Below, piece by piece: positions 56,172-64,000 of a DNA stretch of 64,000 bases (the first letter of the stretch is position 1; each line of letters starts with the position of its first letter). The notes under the pieces are model-generated. The model did no database searches, was not told where the DNA came from, and saw nothing but the letters and a program-made list of their open reading frames with translations. The translations under genes were made by a program, and so were the position numbers. The stretch comes from Pseudomonas baltica (GTDB lineage: Bacteria > Pseudomonadota > Gammaproteobacteria > Pseudomonadales > Pseudomonadaceae), in NCBI RefSeq assembly GCF_014235765.1, contig NZ_JACMYH010000006.1, positions 62,001 through 126,000 on the forward strand, read 5' to 3'.

Positions 56172-57539
56172 ATGGCCAAGGCAAAGCGCATGTACGGCTG
56201 CACCGAGTGCGGTGCCACGTTTCCCAAATGGGCAGGCCAGTGCGGCGAGTGCGGTGCCTGGAACACCCTGGTGGAGACCGTCATCGAAAGCGGCGCTGCC
56301 GCACCGCCCAGTGGCCGCACCGGCTGGACAGGGCAGCAGGCCCAACTCAAGACCCTGGCCGAAGTCAGCATCGAAGAGATCCCGCGCTTTTCGACTGCAT
56401 CGGCCGAGCTGGACCGCGTGCTCGGCGGCGGCCTGGTCGACGGCTCGGTGGTGCTGATCGGCGGCGACCCCGGCATCGGCAAATCCACCATCCTGCTGCA
56501 GACCCTGTGCAACATCGCCATGCGCATGCCCGCGCTGTACGTCACCGGCGAAGAATCGCAGCAACAGGTGGCCATGCGCGCGCGACGCCTGGGCCTGCCC
56601 CAGGACAAACTCAAGGTCATGACCGAGACCTGCATCGAAACCATCATCGCCACCGCCAAGGTCGAGCAGCCCAAGGTCATGGTGATCGACTCGATCCAGA
56701 CCATCTTCACCGAAAACCTGCAGTCCGCGCCCGGCGGCGTGTCGCAGGTGCGCGAAAGCGCCGCGCTGCTGGTGCGTTACGCCAAACAGAGTGGCACGGC
56801 CATCTTTCTGGTTGGCCACGTGACCAAGGAAGGCGCCCTGGCCGGCCCCCGCGTGCTCGAGCACATGGTCGATACCGTGCTGTACTTCGAAGGCGAATCC
56901 GATGGCCGCCTGCGCTTGTTGCGGGCCGTGAAGAACCGCTTCGGCGCGATCAACGAGCTGGGCGTGTTCGGCATGACCGACAAGGGCCTGAAAGAAGTCT
57001 CCAACCCGTCGGCGATCTTTCTCACTCGTGCCCAGGAAGAAGTCCCCGGCAGTGTGGTCATGGCCACGTGGGAAGGTACCCGGCCCATGCTGGTGGAAGT
57101 GCAGGCGCTGGTCGACGACAGCCACCTGTCCAACCCGCGCCGGGTCACCCTGGGCCTGGACCAGAACCGCCTGGCCATGCTGTTGGCAGTACTGCATCGA
57201 CACGGCGGCATCCCCACCCATGATCAGGACGTGTTCCTCAACGTGGTCGGCGGCGTGAAAGTGCTGGAAACCGCTTCCGACCTGGCGTTGCTCGCGGCGA
57301 TCATGTCCAGCCTGCGCAACCGTCCGCTGCCGCACGACTTGCTGGTGTTCGGCGAAGTCGGCCTGTCCGGCGAGGTGCGTCCGGTTCCCAGTGGTCAGGA
57401 ACGGCTCAAGGAAGCGGCCAAGCATGGCTTCAAGCGCGCCATCGTGCCCAAGGCCAATGCGCCCAAGGAAGCGCCGCCAGGCTTGCAGGTCATTGCCGTG
57501 ACGCGTCTGGAACAAGCGCTGGATGCCTTGTTCGAGTAG
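56172..57539 (+). CDS. radA: DNA repair protein RadA
   Basis: A 455-residue protein with the full RadA layout: N-terminal zinc finger YGCTECGATFPKWAGQCGECGAWNT, RecA-like ATPase with Walker A IGGDPGIGKSTI, the RadA-specific KNRFGAINELGVF motif, and a C-terminal Lon-protease-like domain (GEVGLSGEVRPVPSGQERLKEAAKHGF). It helps branch migration in recombination. It is preceded by AGGAA and stands alone. Confidence 0.96.
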   Translation: MAKAKRMYGCTECGATFPKWAGQCGECGAWNTLVETVIESGAAAPPSGRTGWTGQQAQLKTLAEVSIEEIPRFSTASAELDRVLGGGLVDGSVVLIGGDPGIGKSTILLQTLCNIAMRMPALYVTGEESQQQVAMRARRLGLPQDKLKVMTETCIETIIATAKVEQPKVMVIDSIQTIFTENLQSAPGGVSQVRESAALLVRYAKQSGTAIFLVGHVTKEGALAGPRVLEHMVDTVLYFEGESDGRLRLLRAVKNRFGAINELGVFGMTDKGLKEVSNPSAIFLTRAQEEVPGSVVMATWEGTRPMLVEVQALVDDSHLSNPRRVTLGLDQNRLAMLLAVLHRHGGIPTHDQDVFLNVVGGVKVLETASDLALLAAIMSSLRNRPLPHDLLVFGEVGLSGEVRPVPSGQERLKEAAKHGFKRAIVPKANAPKEAPPGLQVIAVTRLEQALDALFE

Positions 57540-57615
57540 CACGAACGCCGCAGTAGGCTAAGGTTGTTGGGTGTCAGGACTTGCCCTATCGGCGTAGACG
57601 CTCCCGCTGTTCCAT

Positions 57616-57647
57616 GGTGGGAGCGGGTCTCTGCCCGCGAAGAGGCC
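57616..57647. repeat. Extragenic palindromic repeat (single unit)
   Basis: GTGGGAGCGGGTCTCTGCCC followed by GCGAAGAGGCC, one arm of the family at 10365-10505. Confidence 0.75.
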
Positions 57648-57690
57648 AATCCTGCCTACAAAAACCACACCCGCCCGAGGCTCCCGACCT

Positions 57691-58926
57691 ATGCCCGTTC
57701 GACCTTCACGCGTCACCGCAATCGCTGCAGCCTGCCTGTTCTCGCTGTCGACGCAGGCCGCCGAACTGCCTGCCGCCGATCTCTACAAACAGGCCCAGGC
57801 CGAACAACCCAGCTACCTGGAAACGGTCAAGGAGCTGGTCTCGGTAGACACCGGCACCGGCCAGGAAAAAGGCCTGGCCACGGTCAGCGCGCTGCTGGTC
57901 AAGCGCCTCAAGGAGCTGGGTGCCACGGTCCAGACCAACCCGGCCACGCCGTCGGTGGGCGACAACATCGTCGGCACCTTCAAGGGCAGCGGCAGCAAGA
58001 ACTTCCTGCTCATGGTCCACTACGACACGGTCTTCCTGCCCGGCACTGCGGCCAAGCGTCCGTTCCGCACCGACGAAGCACGCGCCTATGGCCCTGGCGT
58101 GGCCGATGCCAAGGGCGGCGTGGCGATGATCCTGCACGCGTTGAAATTGCTCAAGGCCCAAGGCTTCGACGGCTACGGCACGCTTACTGTGCTGTTCAAC
58201 CCGGACGAGGAAATGGGCTCGGCCGGCTCGAAGAAAATCATCGCCGAACTGGCTGCCCAGAACGACTACGTCTTTTCCTACGAGCCGCCGAACAAGGACG
58301 CAGTGACCACTGCCACCAACGGTATCAACGGCTTGGTCCTGGAAGTCAAAGGGCGCTCGTCCCACGCCGGCTCCGCGCCCGAAGAGGGCCGCAACGCGCT
58401 CACCGAGCTGGCCCACCAGTTGGTCCAGCTCAAGGACCTGGGCGATCCCGACAAGGGCACCACCGTGAACTGGACCATGGCCAAGGCAGGCGAGAAGCGC
58501 AACATCATCCCGGCCCTTGCAACAGCTGAAGCCGACATGCGCTACTCGGACATCGAGGAAACCGACCGCGTGCTTGCGCAAGGCCAGCGTCTGATCCGCA
58601 AGCAATTGATCGACGACACTCAAGTCAGCCTGCGCCTGGAGAAGGGCCGCCCACCGCTGGCCAAGAACAGTGGTTCTGAACAACTGGCCGGCGTGGCGCA
58701 GAAAGCCTATGCCGCCATCGACAAATCCATCGAGCCGATCGCCATGCGCTTCGGTACCGATGCCGGCTATGCCTACGTGCCCGGCAGCGACAAGCCAGCA
58801 GTGCTGGAAACCATGGGAGTGGTTGGGGCGGGGTTGCATGCCGACGACGAATACATCGAACTGGACAGCATCGCGCCGCGGCTGTATCTGACCTTGTCGA
58901 TGATTCGCACGCTGTCGGTACCTTGA
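57691..58926 (+). CDS. Exported M20 metallopeptidase (glutamate carboxypeptidase / carboxypeptidase G2 type)
   Basis: A 411-residue peptidase. Residues 1-24 form a signal peptide ending TQAA. Metal-binding residues are His110 and Asp112 in MVHYDTVF, Asp139 in GVADAKGG, Glu173/Glu174 in NPDEEMGS, Glu198 in FSYEPPNKD and a C-terminal histidine in GAGLHADDEYIEL. The dimerisation domain (about 215-325) includes GRSSHAGSAPEEGRNAL. Carboxypeptidase G2 relatives release C-terminal glutamate, for example from folates. It is likely periplasmic. Confidence 0.92.
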   Translation: MPVRPSRVTAIAAACLFSLSTQAAELPAADLYKQAQAEQPSYLETVKELVSVDTGTGQEKGLATVSALLVKRLKELGATVQTNPATPSVGDNIVGTFKGSGSKNFLLMVHYDTVFLPGTAAKRPFRTDEARAYGPGVADAKGGVAMILHALKLLKAQGFDGYGTLTVLFNPDEEMGSAGSKKIIAELAAQNDYVFSYEPPNKDAVTTATNGINGLVLEVKGRSSHAGSAPEEGRNALTELAHQLVQLKDLGDPDKGTTVNWTMAKAGEKRNIIPALATAEADMRYSDIEETDRVLAQGQRLIRKQLIDDTQVSLRLEKGRPPLAKNSGSEQLAGVAQKAYAAIDKSIEPIAMRFGTDAGYAYVPGSDKPAVLETMGVVGAGLHADDEYIELDSIAPRLYLTLSMIRTLSVP

Positions 58927-59038
58927 TCCGGCGCAGTGCCGGCGCCCGGCATAGGCGCCGGCACTGTCACGCCAACTTGCTCAACCCCCGGCACGCCCCG
59001 TACTCTGAGGTCCTCTCACCGACCATGGAGCGCGCCCT

Positions 59039-59731
59039 ATGAATACTGCAGTGCCGGGCATGGGCCCCGTCAAGGCTGTCATCTTCGACATGGATGGCTT
59101 GCTGCTGAACACCGAAGGCATCTACACCGAAGTCACGCAGATGATTGCCGAGCGTTACGGCAAGGTCTTCGACTGGAGTATCAAGCAGAACACCATCGGC
59201 CTGGGTGCCACTGACCTGTCGACCTATATCGTCGAGACATTGGGCCTGCCGCTGACGCCCGCTGAATTCATCGAAGCACGCGCGCCGCTGATGGCCGAGC
59301 GCTTTCCCCACGCGCAGGCCATGGCCGGGGCCGAGGCGCTGGTGCGGCATTTGAAGGCGCACAACATTCCGATCGCCGTAGGTACCAGTTCGTCTCGCGG
59401 GCACTTTGCGATGAAAACCACCCTGCATCAGGAGTGGTTTGCGCTGTTCGACACGGTTGTCACTGCCGATGACCCTGAGGTGGGTGCGGCCAAGCCTGCG
59501 CCGGATATTTTCCTGGTCGCGGCCAGGCGTCTGGGGGTGGAGCCCAAGGATTGTCTGGTGTTCGAGGATTCGCCCTTCGGCGTCACCGCCGCCAAGGCTG
59601 CCGGCATGTTCGCCGTGGCCGTGCCGGATGCCGCCATGGCGCCAGAACGCTATCACCACGCCGACGATCGCCTGCAAAGCCTGCTCGGCTTCGACCCCGC
59701 CCAGTGGGGGCTGCCGGCCCACTTGGTGTAG
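59039..59731 (+). CDS. HAD-superfamily phosphatase (beta-phosphoglucomutase-like subfamily)
   Basis: A 230-residue HAD hydrolase with cap type 1. Motif I is IFDMDGLLLNTEGIY, motif II is around IAVGTSSSRGHF, the lysine is in VGAAKPAPDIFLVAARRLG and motif IV is CLVFEDSPFGVTAAKAAG. Relatives act on small phosphosugars such as 2-deoxyglucose-6-phosphate or pseudouridine-5'-phosphate. The ATG is behind GGAG. No partner gene points to a substrate. Confidence 0.9.
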   Translation: MNTAVPGMGPVKAVIFDMDGLLLNTEGIYTEVTQMIAERYGKVFDWSIKQNTIGLGATDLSTYIVETLGLPLTPAEFIEARAPLMAERFPHAQAMAGAEALVRHLKAHNIPIAVGTSSSRGHFAMKTTLHQEWFALFDTVVTADDPEVGAAKPAPDIFLVAARRLGVEPKDCLVFEDSPFGVTAAKAAGMFAVAVPDAAMAPERYHHADDRLQSLLGFDPAQWGLPAHLV

Positions 59732-59740
59732 CAATACTCG

Positions 59741-59766
59741 CCGTAGGCGCGGTCATCGGCCGCGAA
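59741..59766. repeat. Extragenic palindromic repeat (single unit)
   Basis: GTAGGCGCGGTCATCGGCCG plus CGAA, one arm of the family at 55316-55491, between convergent genes. Confidence 0.7.
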
Positions 59767-59782
59767 GGTCTCGCCGCCGTCC

Positions 59783-60151
59783 TCAAACCTCCAACAAAGC
59801 CCCCAGCTCCCGCTCCAGCTCCTCGGGGTCGCCCAGGTTGAGTTCGATCAAGCGACGCAGATGGCTGATCGACTCCAGACCAATATGGGTGCACACGAAA
59901 CCCAGCTGCCCATGATCGTCATGGGCCAGCTTGACCTCCATCACCACATCTTCCTGCGGCCCCAGCTTCACATCCACATTGAAGGGTTGGCTGGCATCAC
60001 CCAGCCAGGGCGACGGCTTTTCGATCAACAGCCCCTTCAATGACAGATCGAGCAGCTTCACCGGCCAGCGCTCGGTGCCTTGGCGCAGTTCGGTCTTGGC
60101 ATCGAAGGCGATGCGCTTGAAGCGCCGGCGTTCGGTATGGGTTTGCGTCAT
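59783..60151 (-). CDS. PilZ-domain protein
   Basis: A 122-residue stand-alone PilZ domain. The cyclic-di-GMP-binding motif is present as RRRFKR near the N-terminus and DLSLKG further on (RxxxR and D/NxSxxG). The start is ATG 60151 (MTQTHTERRRFKR) behind GGAG; a longer reading to 60241 enters the next gene. It probably acts as a c-di-GMP receptor for motility or surface behaviour; its partner is unknown. Confidence 0.9.
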   Translation of the reverse strand: MTQTHTERRRFKRIAFDAKTELRQGTERWPVKLLDLSLKGLLIEKPSPWLGDASQPFNVDVKLGPQEDVVMEVKLAHDDHGQLGFVCTHIGLESISHLRRLIELNLGDPEELERELGALLEV

Positions 60152-60191
60152 GATCGGGTTCTCCAGTTTTGCTGGACTATAGCGCAGTGAC

Positions 60192-60653
60192 TCAAAGCCA
60201 GCGGCGAACCCGTCGACAATACTGGCGATAAGTCTCGCCAAACAGCCCTTCCAGCTGGATTTCGTCAGGCCTGATCACCAGCCAGTTCATCAGGTACAAC
60301 AACACCGGCAGCAACAGCCATGGCCACAGGCTGCCCATCAGCAACGACAGCGCGACATAGGCAAGGGTGTCACCCAGATTGATCGGGTTGCGCGACAGCG
60401 CGAACGGGCCGTCGCGCAGTAACTCGTGGGGGGCGTCGAAATTGCTGGTTGCCGTGTGTTGGCGCTTGAAACGCAGCATGGCCCAGAAGGAGAGGCTCTG
60501 GCCGAGGATGATCAAGGCCGCCGCCGTGGCGGCGGTCCAGCTGTTGACCGGCAACGCAATGGGCAGCGCATAGCTCAGGGCCATGGCCACCGCGATGAAC
60601 GCCAGATACAGCAACGGTGGCGGCAGAACGGCTTGGGCAGGTGGCTTGGGCAT
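60192..60653 (-). CDS. Isoprenylcysteine methyltransferase-like membrane protein
   Basis: A 153-residue protein with four membrane helices and the ICMT/phospholipid methyltransferase C-terminal pattern: LLRDGPFALSRNPINLGDTLAYVAL and EIQLEGLFGETYRQYCRRVRRWL. These motifs bind SAM at the membrane surface. The methyl acceptor in bacteria is usually unknown. It is 40 bp upstream of the PilZ gene on the same strand and may be co-transcribed with it. Confidence 0.85.
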   Translation of the reverse strand: MPKPPAQAVLPPPLLYLAFIAVAMALSYALPIALPVNSWTAATAAALIILGQSLSFWAMLRFKRQHTATSNFDAPHELLRDGPFALSRNPINLGDTLAYVALSLLMGSLWPWLLLPVLLYLMNWLVIRPDEIQLEGLFGETYRQYCRRVRRWL

Positions 60654-60825
60654 GGGTCAACTCGCTTTGGACACCTTAAGTGCGACCCACACCGGCTGCA
60701 GGTGTTCCGATTCGTCCCTGCCTCACGCGCCGCACCGCTCTAGACCAACGTGGGGATGGCCATCGAGCAAAAAATCGCTAGACTCGATAAGGCTGACACT
60801 CATCCACTGAGCTGGAAACAATAAT

Positions 60826-62892
60826 ATGAAGAATAATAGCAGTGCGTTCCGCCACGTTCCGTGGCTGATCGTGGCGATCATTGGTGCCTGTGCCCTGGGC
60901 GTCGTTGCACTTCGCCGCGGTGAAGCAATCAATGCGTTATGGATCGTCGTCGCGGCAGTGGCCATCTACCTGGTCGCCTACCGCTACTACAGCCTGTTCA
61001 TCGCCAACCACGTCATGCAGCTGGACTCGCGCCGGGCCACGCCCGCGGTGCTCAACAACGACGGTCTGGACTACGTACCGACCAACAAGCACATTCTCTT
61101 CGGCCACCACTTCGCAGCCATTGCCGGTGCTGGCCCTCTGGTCGGGCCGGTGCTGGCCGCGCAGATGGGCTATCTGCCCGGCACGCTGTGGCTGATTGCA
61201 GGCGTGGTCCTGGCCGGCGCCGTGCAGGATTTCATGGTGCTGTTCCTGTCCACCCGCCGCAACGGCCGCTCGCTGGGCGACATGGTGCGCGAGGAAATGG
61301 GCCGCATCCCCGGCACCATCGCCCTGTTCGGTTGCTTCCTGATCATGATCATCATCCTCGCGGTGCTGGCGCTGATCGTGGTCAAGGCACTTGCCGAAAG
61401 CCCGTGGGGCATCTTCACGGTCATGGCCACTATCCCGATCGCCATGTTCATGGGCGTGTACATGCGCTACATCCGCCCGGGCCGCATCGGTGAAATCTCC
61501 ATCATCGGCGTGTTTCTGCTGTTGCTCTCGATCTGGCTGGGGGGCCAGGTGGCGGCCGACCCGGTCTGGGCCAAGGCCTTCACCTTCTCCGGCATTCAGA
61601 TCACCTGGATGCTGGTGGGCTATGGCTTCGTCGCAGCCGTGCTGCCCGTGTGGCTGATCCTGGCACCGCGCGACTACCTGTCGACCTTCCTCAAGATCGG
61701 TACCATCATCGCCCTGGCCATCGGTATTCTGGTGACCATGCCGGAACTGAAGATGCCTGCGCTGACCCAGTTCACCGACGGCACCGGCCCGGTATGGAAG
61801 GGCGGTCTGTTCCCGTTCCTGTTCATCACCATCGCCTGCGGCGCGGTGTCCGGTTTCCATGCGCTGATCTCCTCGGGCACCACGCCCAAGCTGCTGGACA
61901 ACGAAACCAACGCCCGCTACATCGGCTACGGTGCCATGTTGATGGAATCGTTCGTGGCGATCATGGCCATGGTCGCCGCCTCGGTCATCGAACCGGGCGT
62001 GTACTTCGCCATGAACAGCCCGGCCGCAGTGGTCGGTACCGATGTGGTCGCAGTGGCAACGGCGGTCAGCAGCTGGGGCTTTGCCATTACCCCGGAAGCG
62101 CTGCAGGCGGTGGCACATGACATCGGCGAAACCACCATCCTGGCGCGTGCCGGCGGTGCACCGACCCTGGCCGTGGGTATCGCGCAGATCCTGCACTCGG
62201 TGCTGCCGGGTGAAAACACCATGGCTTTCTGGTACCACTTCGCAATCCTGTTCGAGGCGTTGTTCATCCTGACCGCAGTGGACGCCGGTACCCGCGCCGG
62301 ACGCTTCATGCTGCAAGACCTGCTCGGCTCGTTCGTCCCGGCGCTCAAACGCACCGAGTCGTGGACCGCCAACGTCATCGCCACCGCCGGTTGCGTGACC
62401 CTGTGGGGCTGGTTGCTGTACCAGGGCGTGATCGATCCGCTGGGTGGCATCAATACCCTGTGGCCGCTGTTCGGCATCTCCAACCAGATGCTGGCCGGTA
62501 TTGCCCTCATGCTCGCGACCGTCGTGCTGATCAAGATGAAGCGTCAGCGTTACATCTGGGTCACCATGCTGCCGGCTGTGTGGCTGCTGATCTGCACCAC
62601 CACTGCAGGCTTCATCAAGCTGTTCGACGCCAACCCCGCAGTTGGCTTCCTGGCGCTGGCCAAGAAGTACAGCGACGCGTTGGCCCAGGGCCAGGTCATT
62701 GCACCGGCCAAGAGCGTCGAGCAGATGCAGCACGTGATCTTCAATGCCTACACCAACGCAACCTTGACCGTACTGTTCCTGCTGGTGGTCTTCAGCATCC
62801 TGTTCTTCGCCTTGAAGGTCGGCGTCGCCGCCTGGGGCAAGAAGGAACGTACCGACAAGGAAGCACCGTTCCAGCCGTTCCCCAATGCGTGA
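60826..62892 (+). CDS. cstA: Carbon starvation protein CstA (peptide/pyruvate transporter family)
   Basis: A 688-residue membrane protein with about 16-18 helices. It has the CstA core NNDGLDYVPTNKHILFGHHFAAIAGAGPLVGPVLAAQMGYLPGTLWLIAGVVLAGAVQDFMVLF, plus FHALISSGTTPKLLDNETNARYIGYGAMLMES and TAVDAGTRAGRFMLQDLLG. Family members take up peptides or pyruvate when carbon is scarce. It is followed 18 bp later by its usual small companion. Confidence 0.94.
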   Translation: MKNNSSAFRHVPWLIVAIIGACALGVVALRRGEAINALWIVVAAVAIYLVAYRYYSLFIANHVMQLDSRRATPAVLNNDGLDYVPTNKHILFGHHFAAIAGAGPLVGPVLAAQMGYLPGTLWLIAGVVLAGAVQDFMVLFLSTRRNGRSLGDMVREEMGRIPGTIALFGCFLIMIIILAVLALIVVKALAESPWGIFTVMATIPIAMFMGVYMRYIRPGRIGEISIIGVFLLLLSIWLGGQVAADPVWAKAFTFSGIQITWMLVGYGFVAAVLPVWLILAPRDYLSTFLKIGTIIALAIGILVTMPELKMPALTQFTDGTGPVWKGGLFPFLFITIACGAVSGFHALISSGTTPKLLDNETNARYIGYGAMLMESFVAIMAMVAASVIEPGVYFAMNSPAAVVGTDVVAVATAVSSWGFAITPEALQAVAHDIGETTILARAGGAPTLAVGIAQILHSVLPGENTMAFWYHFAILFEALFILTAVDAGTRAGRFMLQDLLGSFVPALKRTESWTANVIATAGCVTLWGWLLYQGVIDPLGGINTLWPLFGISNQMLAGIALMLATVVLIKMKRQRYIWVTMLPAVWLLICTTTAGFIKLFDANPAVGFLALAKKYSDALAQGQVIAPAKSVEQMQHVIFNAYTNATLTVLFLLVVFSILFFALKVGVAAWGKKERTDKEAPFQPFPNA

Positions 62893-62910
62893 TGATCGAG
62901 GGCTGCCGCC

Positions 62911-63108
62911 ATGTTCAATGACTTGAGCAAGTTGGGAAAATACCTGGGCCAGGCGGCACGTCTGATGGTGGGCATGCCGGACTACGACAACTATGTCGAA
63001 CACATGCAGACCAAGCACCCGGACAAGCCGATGATGGATTACCAGGCGTTCTTCCGCGAACGCCAGGAGGCCAGGTACGGCGGCAAGGGTGGGCCCAAGT
63101 GTTGTTGA
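62911..63108 (+). CDS. YbdD/YjiX family small protein
   Basis: A 65-residue protein starting [42 protein letters not shown], typical of the YbdD/YjiX (DUF466) family that accompanies CstA/BtsT transporters. The C-terminal end is GGKGGPKCC. It has no membrane helix and is probably an accessory to the transporter. Confidence 0.92.
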   Translation: MFNDLSKLGKYLGQAARLMVGMPDYDNYVEHMQTKHPDKPMMDYQAFFRERQEARYGGKGGPKCC

Positions 63109-63149
63109 GGCATGCCATCTCGTAGAGATGTGTCGTGAGTGACGGCCCT

Positions 63150-63218
63150 TTCGCGGCCACTGGCCGCTCCTACAAGTGATCGATTATCCCTGTAGGAGCG
63201 GTCAGTGGCCGCGAAGAG
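63150..63218. repeat. Extragenic palindromic repeat pair between yjiX and cobW-type genes
   Basis: TTCGCGGCCACTGGCCGCTC and its inverted copy GAGCGGTCAGTGGCCGCGAA around a 21-base spacer. Same family as 55316-55491 with CACTGGC replacing GATGACC. It would form a hairpin just before the GTPase gene. Confidence 0.85.
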
Positions 63219-63233
63219 GCCATTTGCATTTAA

Positions 63234-64000
63234 ATGATTCCGGAGCCAACAAACTTGTCCGAAGCCGCACCCCCGATTCCCGTCACCATCCTCAGCGGCT
63301 TTCTCGGCGCCGGCAAGACCACCTTGCTGCGCCACATGCTCAAGGCCGAACATGGCTTGAAGATCGCCGTGATCGAGAACGAATTCAGCGACGCCGGCAT
63401 CGACACCCAGCTGCTGGGCGACGAGCCGGTGCAAATCATGACGCTGGCCAACGGCTGCGTCTGCTGCACCATCCACACCGACCTGACCAAGGCGCTGTAC
63501 CTGTTGCTCGAACGCCTGGACAGTGGCGAGATCGCCTTCGATCGACTGGTCATCGAGTGCACTGGCCTGGCCGACCCAGCGCCCGTCGCGCAGACCTTTT
63601 TCATCGATGAAGAGCTGCGCGAGCGCTACATCCTGGATGGCATCCTGACCTTGGTCGACGCTGCCCATGCCGGCATTCATCTGGCCCAGACCATCGCCCA
63701 GGCGCAGGTCGGGTTCGCCGATCGCCTGTTGATCAGCAAGACCGATCTGGTGCCAGCAACGGTGCTGGAAGAACTGAGCGAGCGCCTGACCCGCATCAAC
63801 CGTCGGGCCCCGATCCGAGTGGTCGAACATGGGCGTATCGACCTGGCAGAATTGCTCGATGTGCGCGGCTTCAATCTCAATGCAGGGCTGGCGTTGCGCC
63901 CGGTCAACCAGGGGCCCAGCGTCGACCGCATCGCCAGCCTGGTGCTGCGCACCGACAAGCCGCTGGACATCGATCGGCTCAGTACTTTCATGAATGAACT
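63234..64000 (+). CDS. yjiA: CobW/YjiA-family metal-binding GTPase, partial
   Basis: The N-terminal 255 residues of a COG0523 GTPase, cut by the window end. The P-loop is TILSGFLGAGKTTLLRHML, the metal-binding motif is NGCVCCTIHTDL (CxCC), and further G-domain motifs are VIECTGLADPAP and ISKTDLV. Family members are metallochaperones or metal sensors. The ATG at 63234 has no well-placed ribosome site; the in-frame TTG at 63255 lies 9-10 nt after GGAG and may be the true start. In this neighbourhood, yjiX, yjiA and cstA form a conserved group. Confidence 0.9.
   Translation, partial: MIPEPTNLSEAAPPIPVTILSGFLGAGKTTLLRHMLKAEHGLKIAVIENEFSDAGIDTQLLGDEPVQIMTLANGCVCCTIHTDLTKALYLLLERLDSGEIAFDRLVIECTGLADPAPVAQTFFIDEELRERYILDGILTLVDAAHAGIHLAQTIAQAQVGFADRLLISKTDLVPATVLEELSERLTRINRRAPIRVVEHGRIDLAELLDVRGFNLNAGLALRPVNQGPSVDRIASLVLRTDKPLDIDRLSTFMNE

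Noticed and set aside
60937-63018. A 693-codon open frame antisense to cstA, and a similar 507-codon frame antisense to radA (56019-57542)
   Set aside because: Both are by-products of high-GC codon use opposite clear genes; the translations are rich in His, Gln and Arg, with no recognisable domains and no ribosome sites.

Overview
The window is GC-rich chromosomal DNA of the Pseudomonas putida type. This is inferred from the gene content (protocatechuate dioxygenase next to other aromatic and hydroaromatic catabolism, a cyanide-insensitive bd-type oxidase, a 5-oxoprolinase/biotin-carboxylase cluster), from sigma-54/NtrC-type promoters, and from two families of short extragenic inverted repeats of the kind scattered through P. 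putida genomes. I see no rRNA, tRNA, insertion sequence, prophage or CRISPR array.

Layout. (a) 1-8751: a BMP-type nucleobase/nucleoside ABC importer (minus strand), rutR, and the pyrimidine-degradation operon rutABCDF. The importer operon and the rut operon each carry the same upstream control block: a 32-bp exact repeat holding an NtrC-type dyad and a RutR half-operator, followed at the same spacing by a sigma-54 promoter. (b) 8761-16591: housekeeping and hypothetical genes (YciC-like membrane protein, DUF2076 protein, NYN nuclease, DnaQ-like exonuclease, EamA exporter, RhlE-type helicase, flavoprotein, LysO-type exporter). A cluster of DnaA boxes arranged as two 43-bp direct repeats lies at 15393-15675. 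(c) 16732-23866: a minus-strand operon NRAMP-like transporter / pxpA / DUF1445 / fused pxpB-pxpC / biotin carboxylase-BCCP, with a divergent GntR regulator. (d) 24038-28639: acetyltransferase, tesB, HAD phosphatase, YpfJ metalloprotease, pcaHG. (e) 28766-40051: aldo/keto reductase, a KstD-like flavoprotein, an IclR regulator, a Gfo/Idh/MocA dehydrogenase, a TIM-barrel isomerase, then an MFS transporter, quiC (3-dehydroshikimate dehydratase), a TetR regulator and an aroE-type shikimate/quinate dehydrogenase. (f) 40148-46449: trmA, an NCS2 purine permease, and a three-subunit molybdenum hydroxylase (paoABC type) lacking a Tat leader. (g) 46450-49997: a visibly AT-richer island of four genes ending in an outer-membrane barrel and a C39 peptidase, resembling a minimal Fap/Fil-type export cassette. 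(h) 50326-64000: cioAB plus a small subunit, rlmG, fpr, mscL, radA, an M20 peptidase, a HAD phosphatase, a PilZ protein, a small methyltransferase, cstA, a YbdD/YjiX protein and a CobW/YjiA GTPase cut by the window end.

How the parts work together. Region (a) reads as a complete nitrogen-limitation response for taking up and degrading pyrimidines, with the ABC importer in place of RutG. Regions (d)-(e) hold the steps from quinate/shikimate through 3-dehydroshikimate to protocatechuate and its ring cleavage, with candidate PcaQ-like, PcaR-like, IclR-type and TetR-type operators in the promoter gaps. The most promising undescribed material is the island in (g), where the exported 167-aa protein carries a motif like the leader sequences cut by C39 peptidases; next are the twin promoters in (a) and the DnaA-box cluster in (b).
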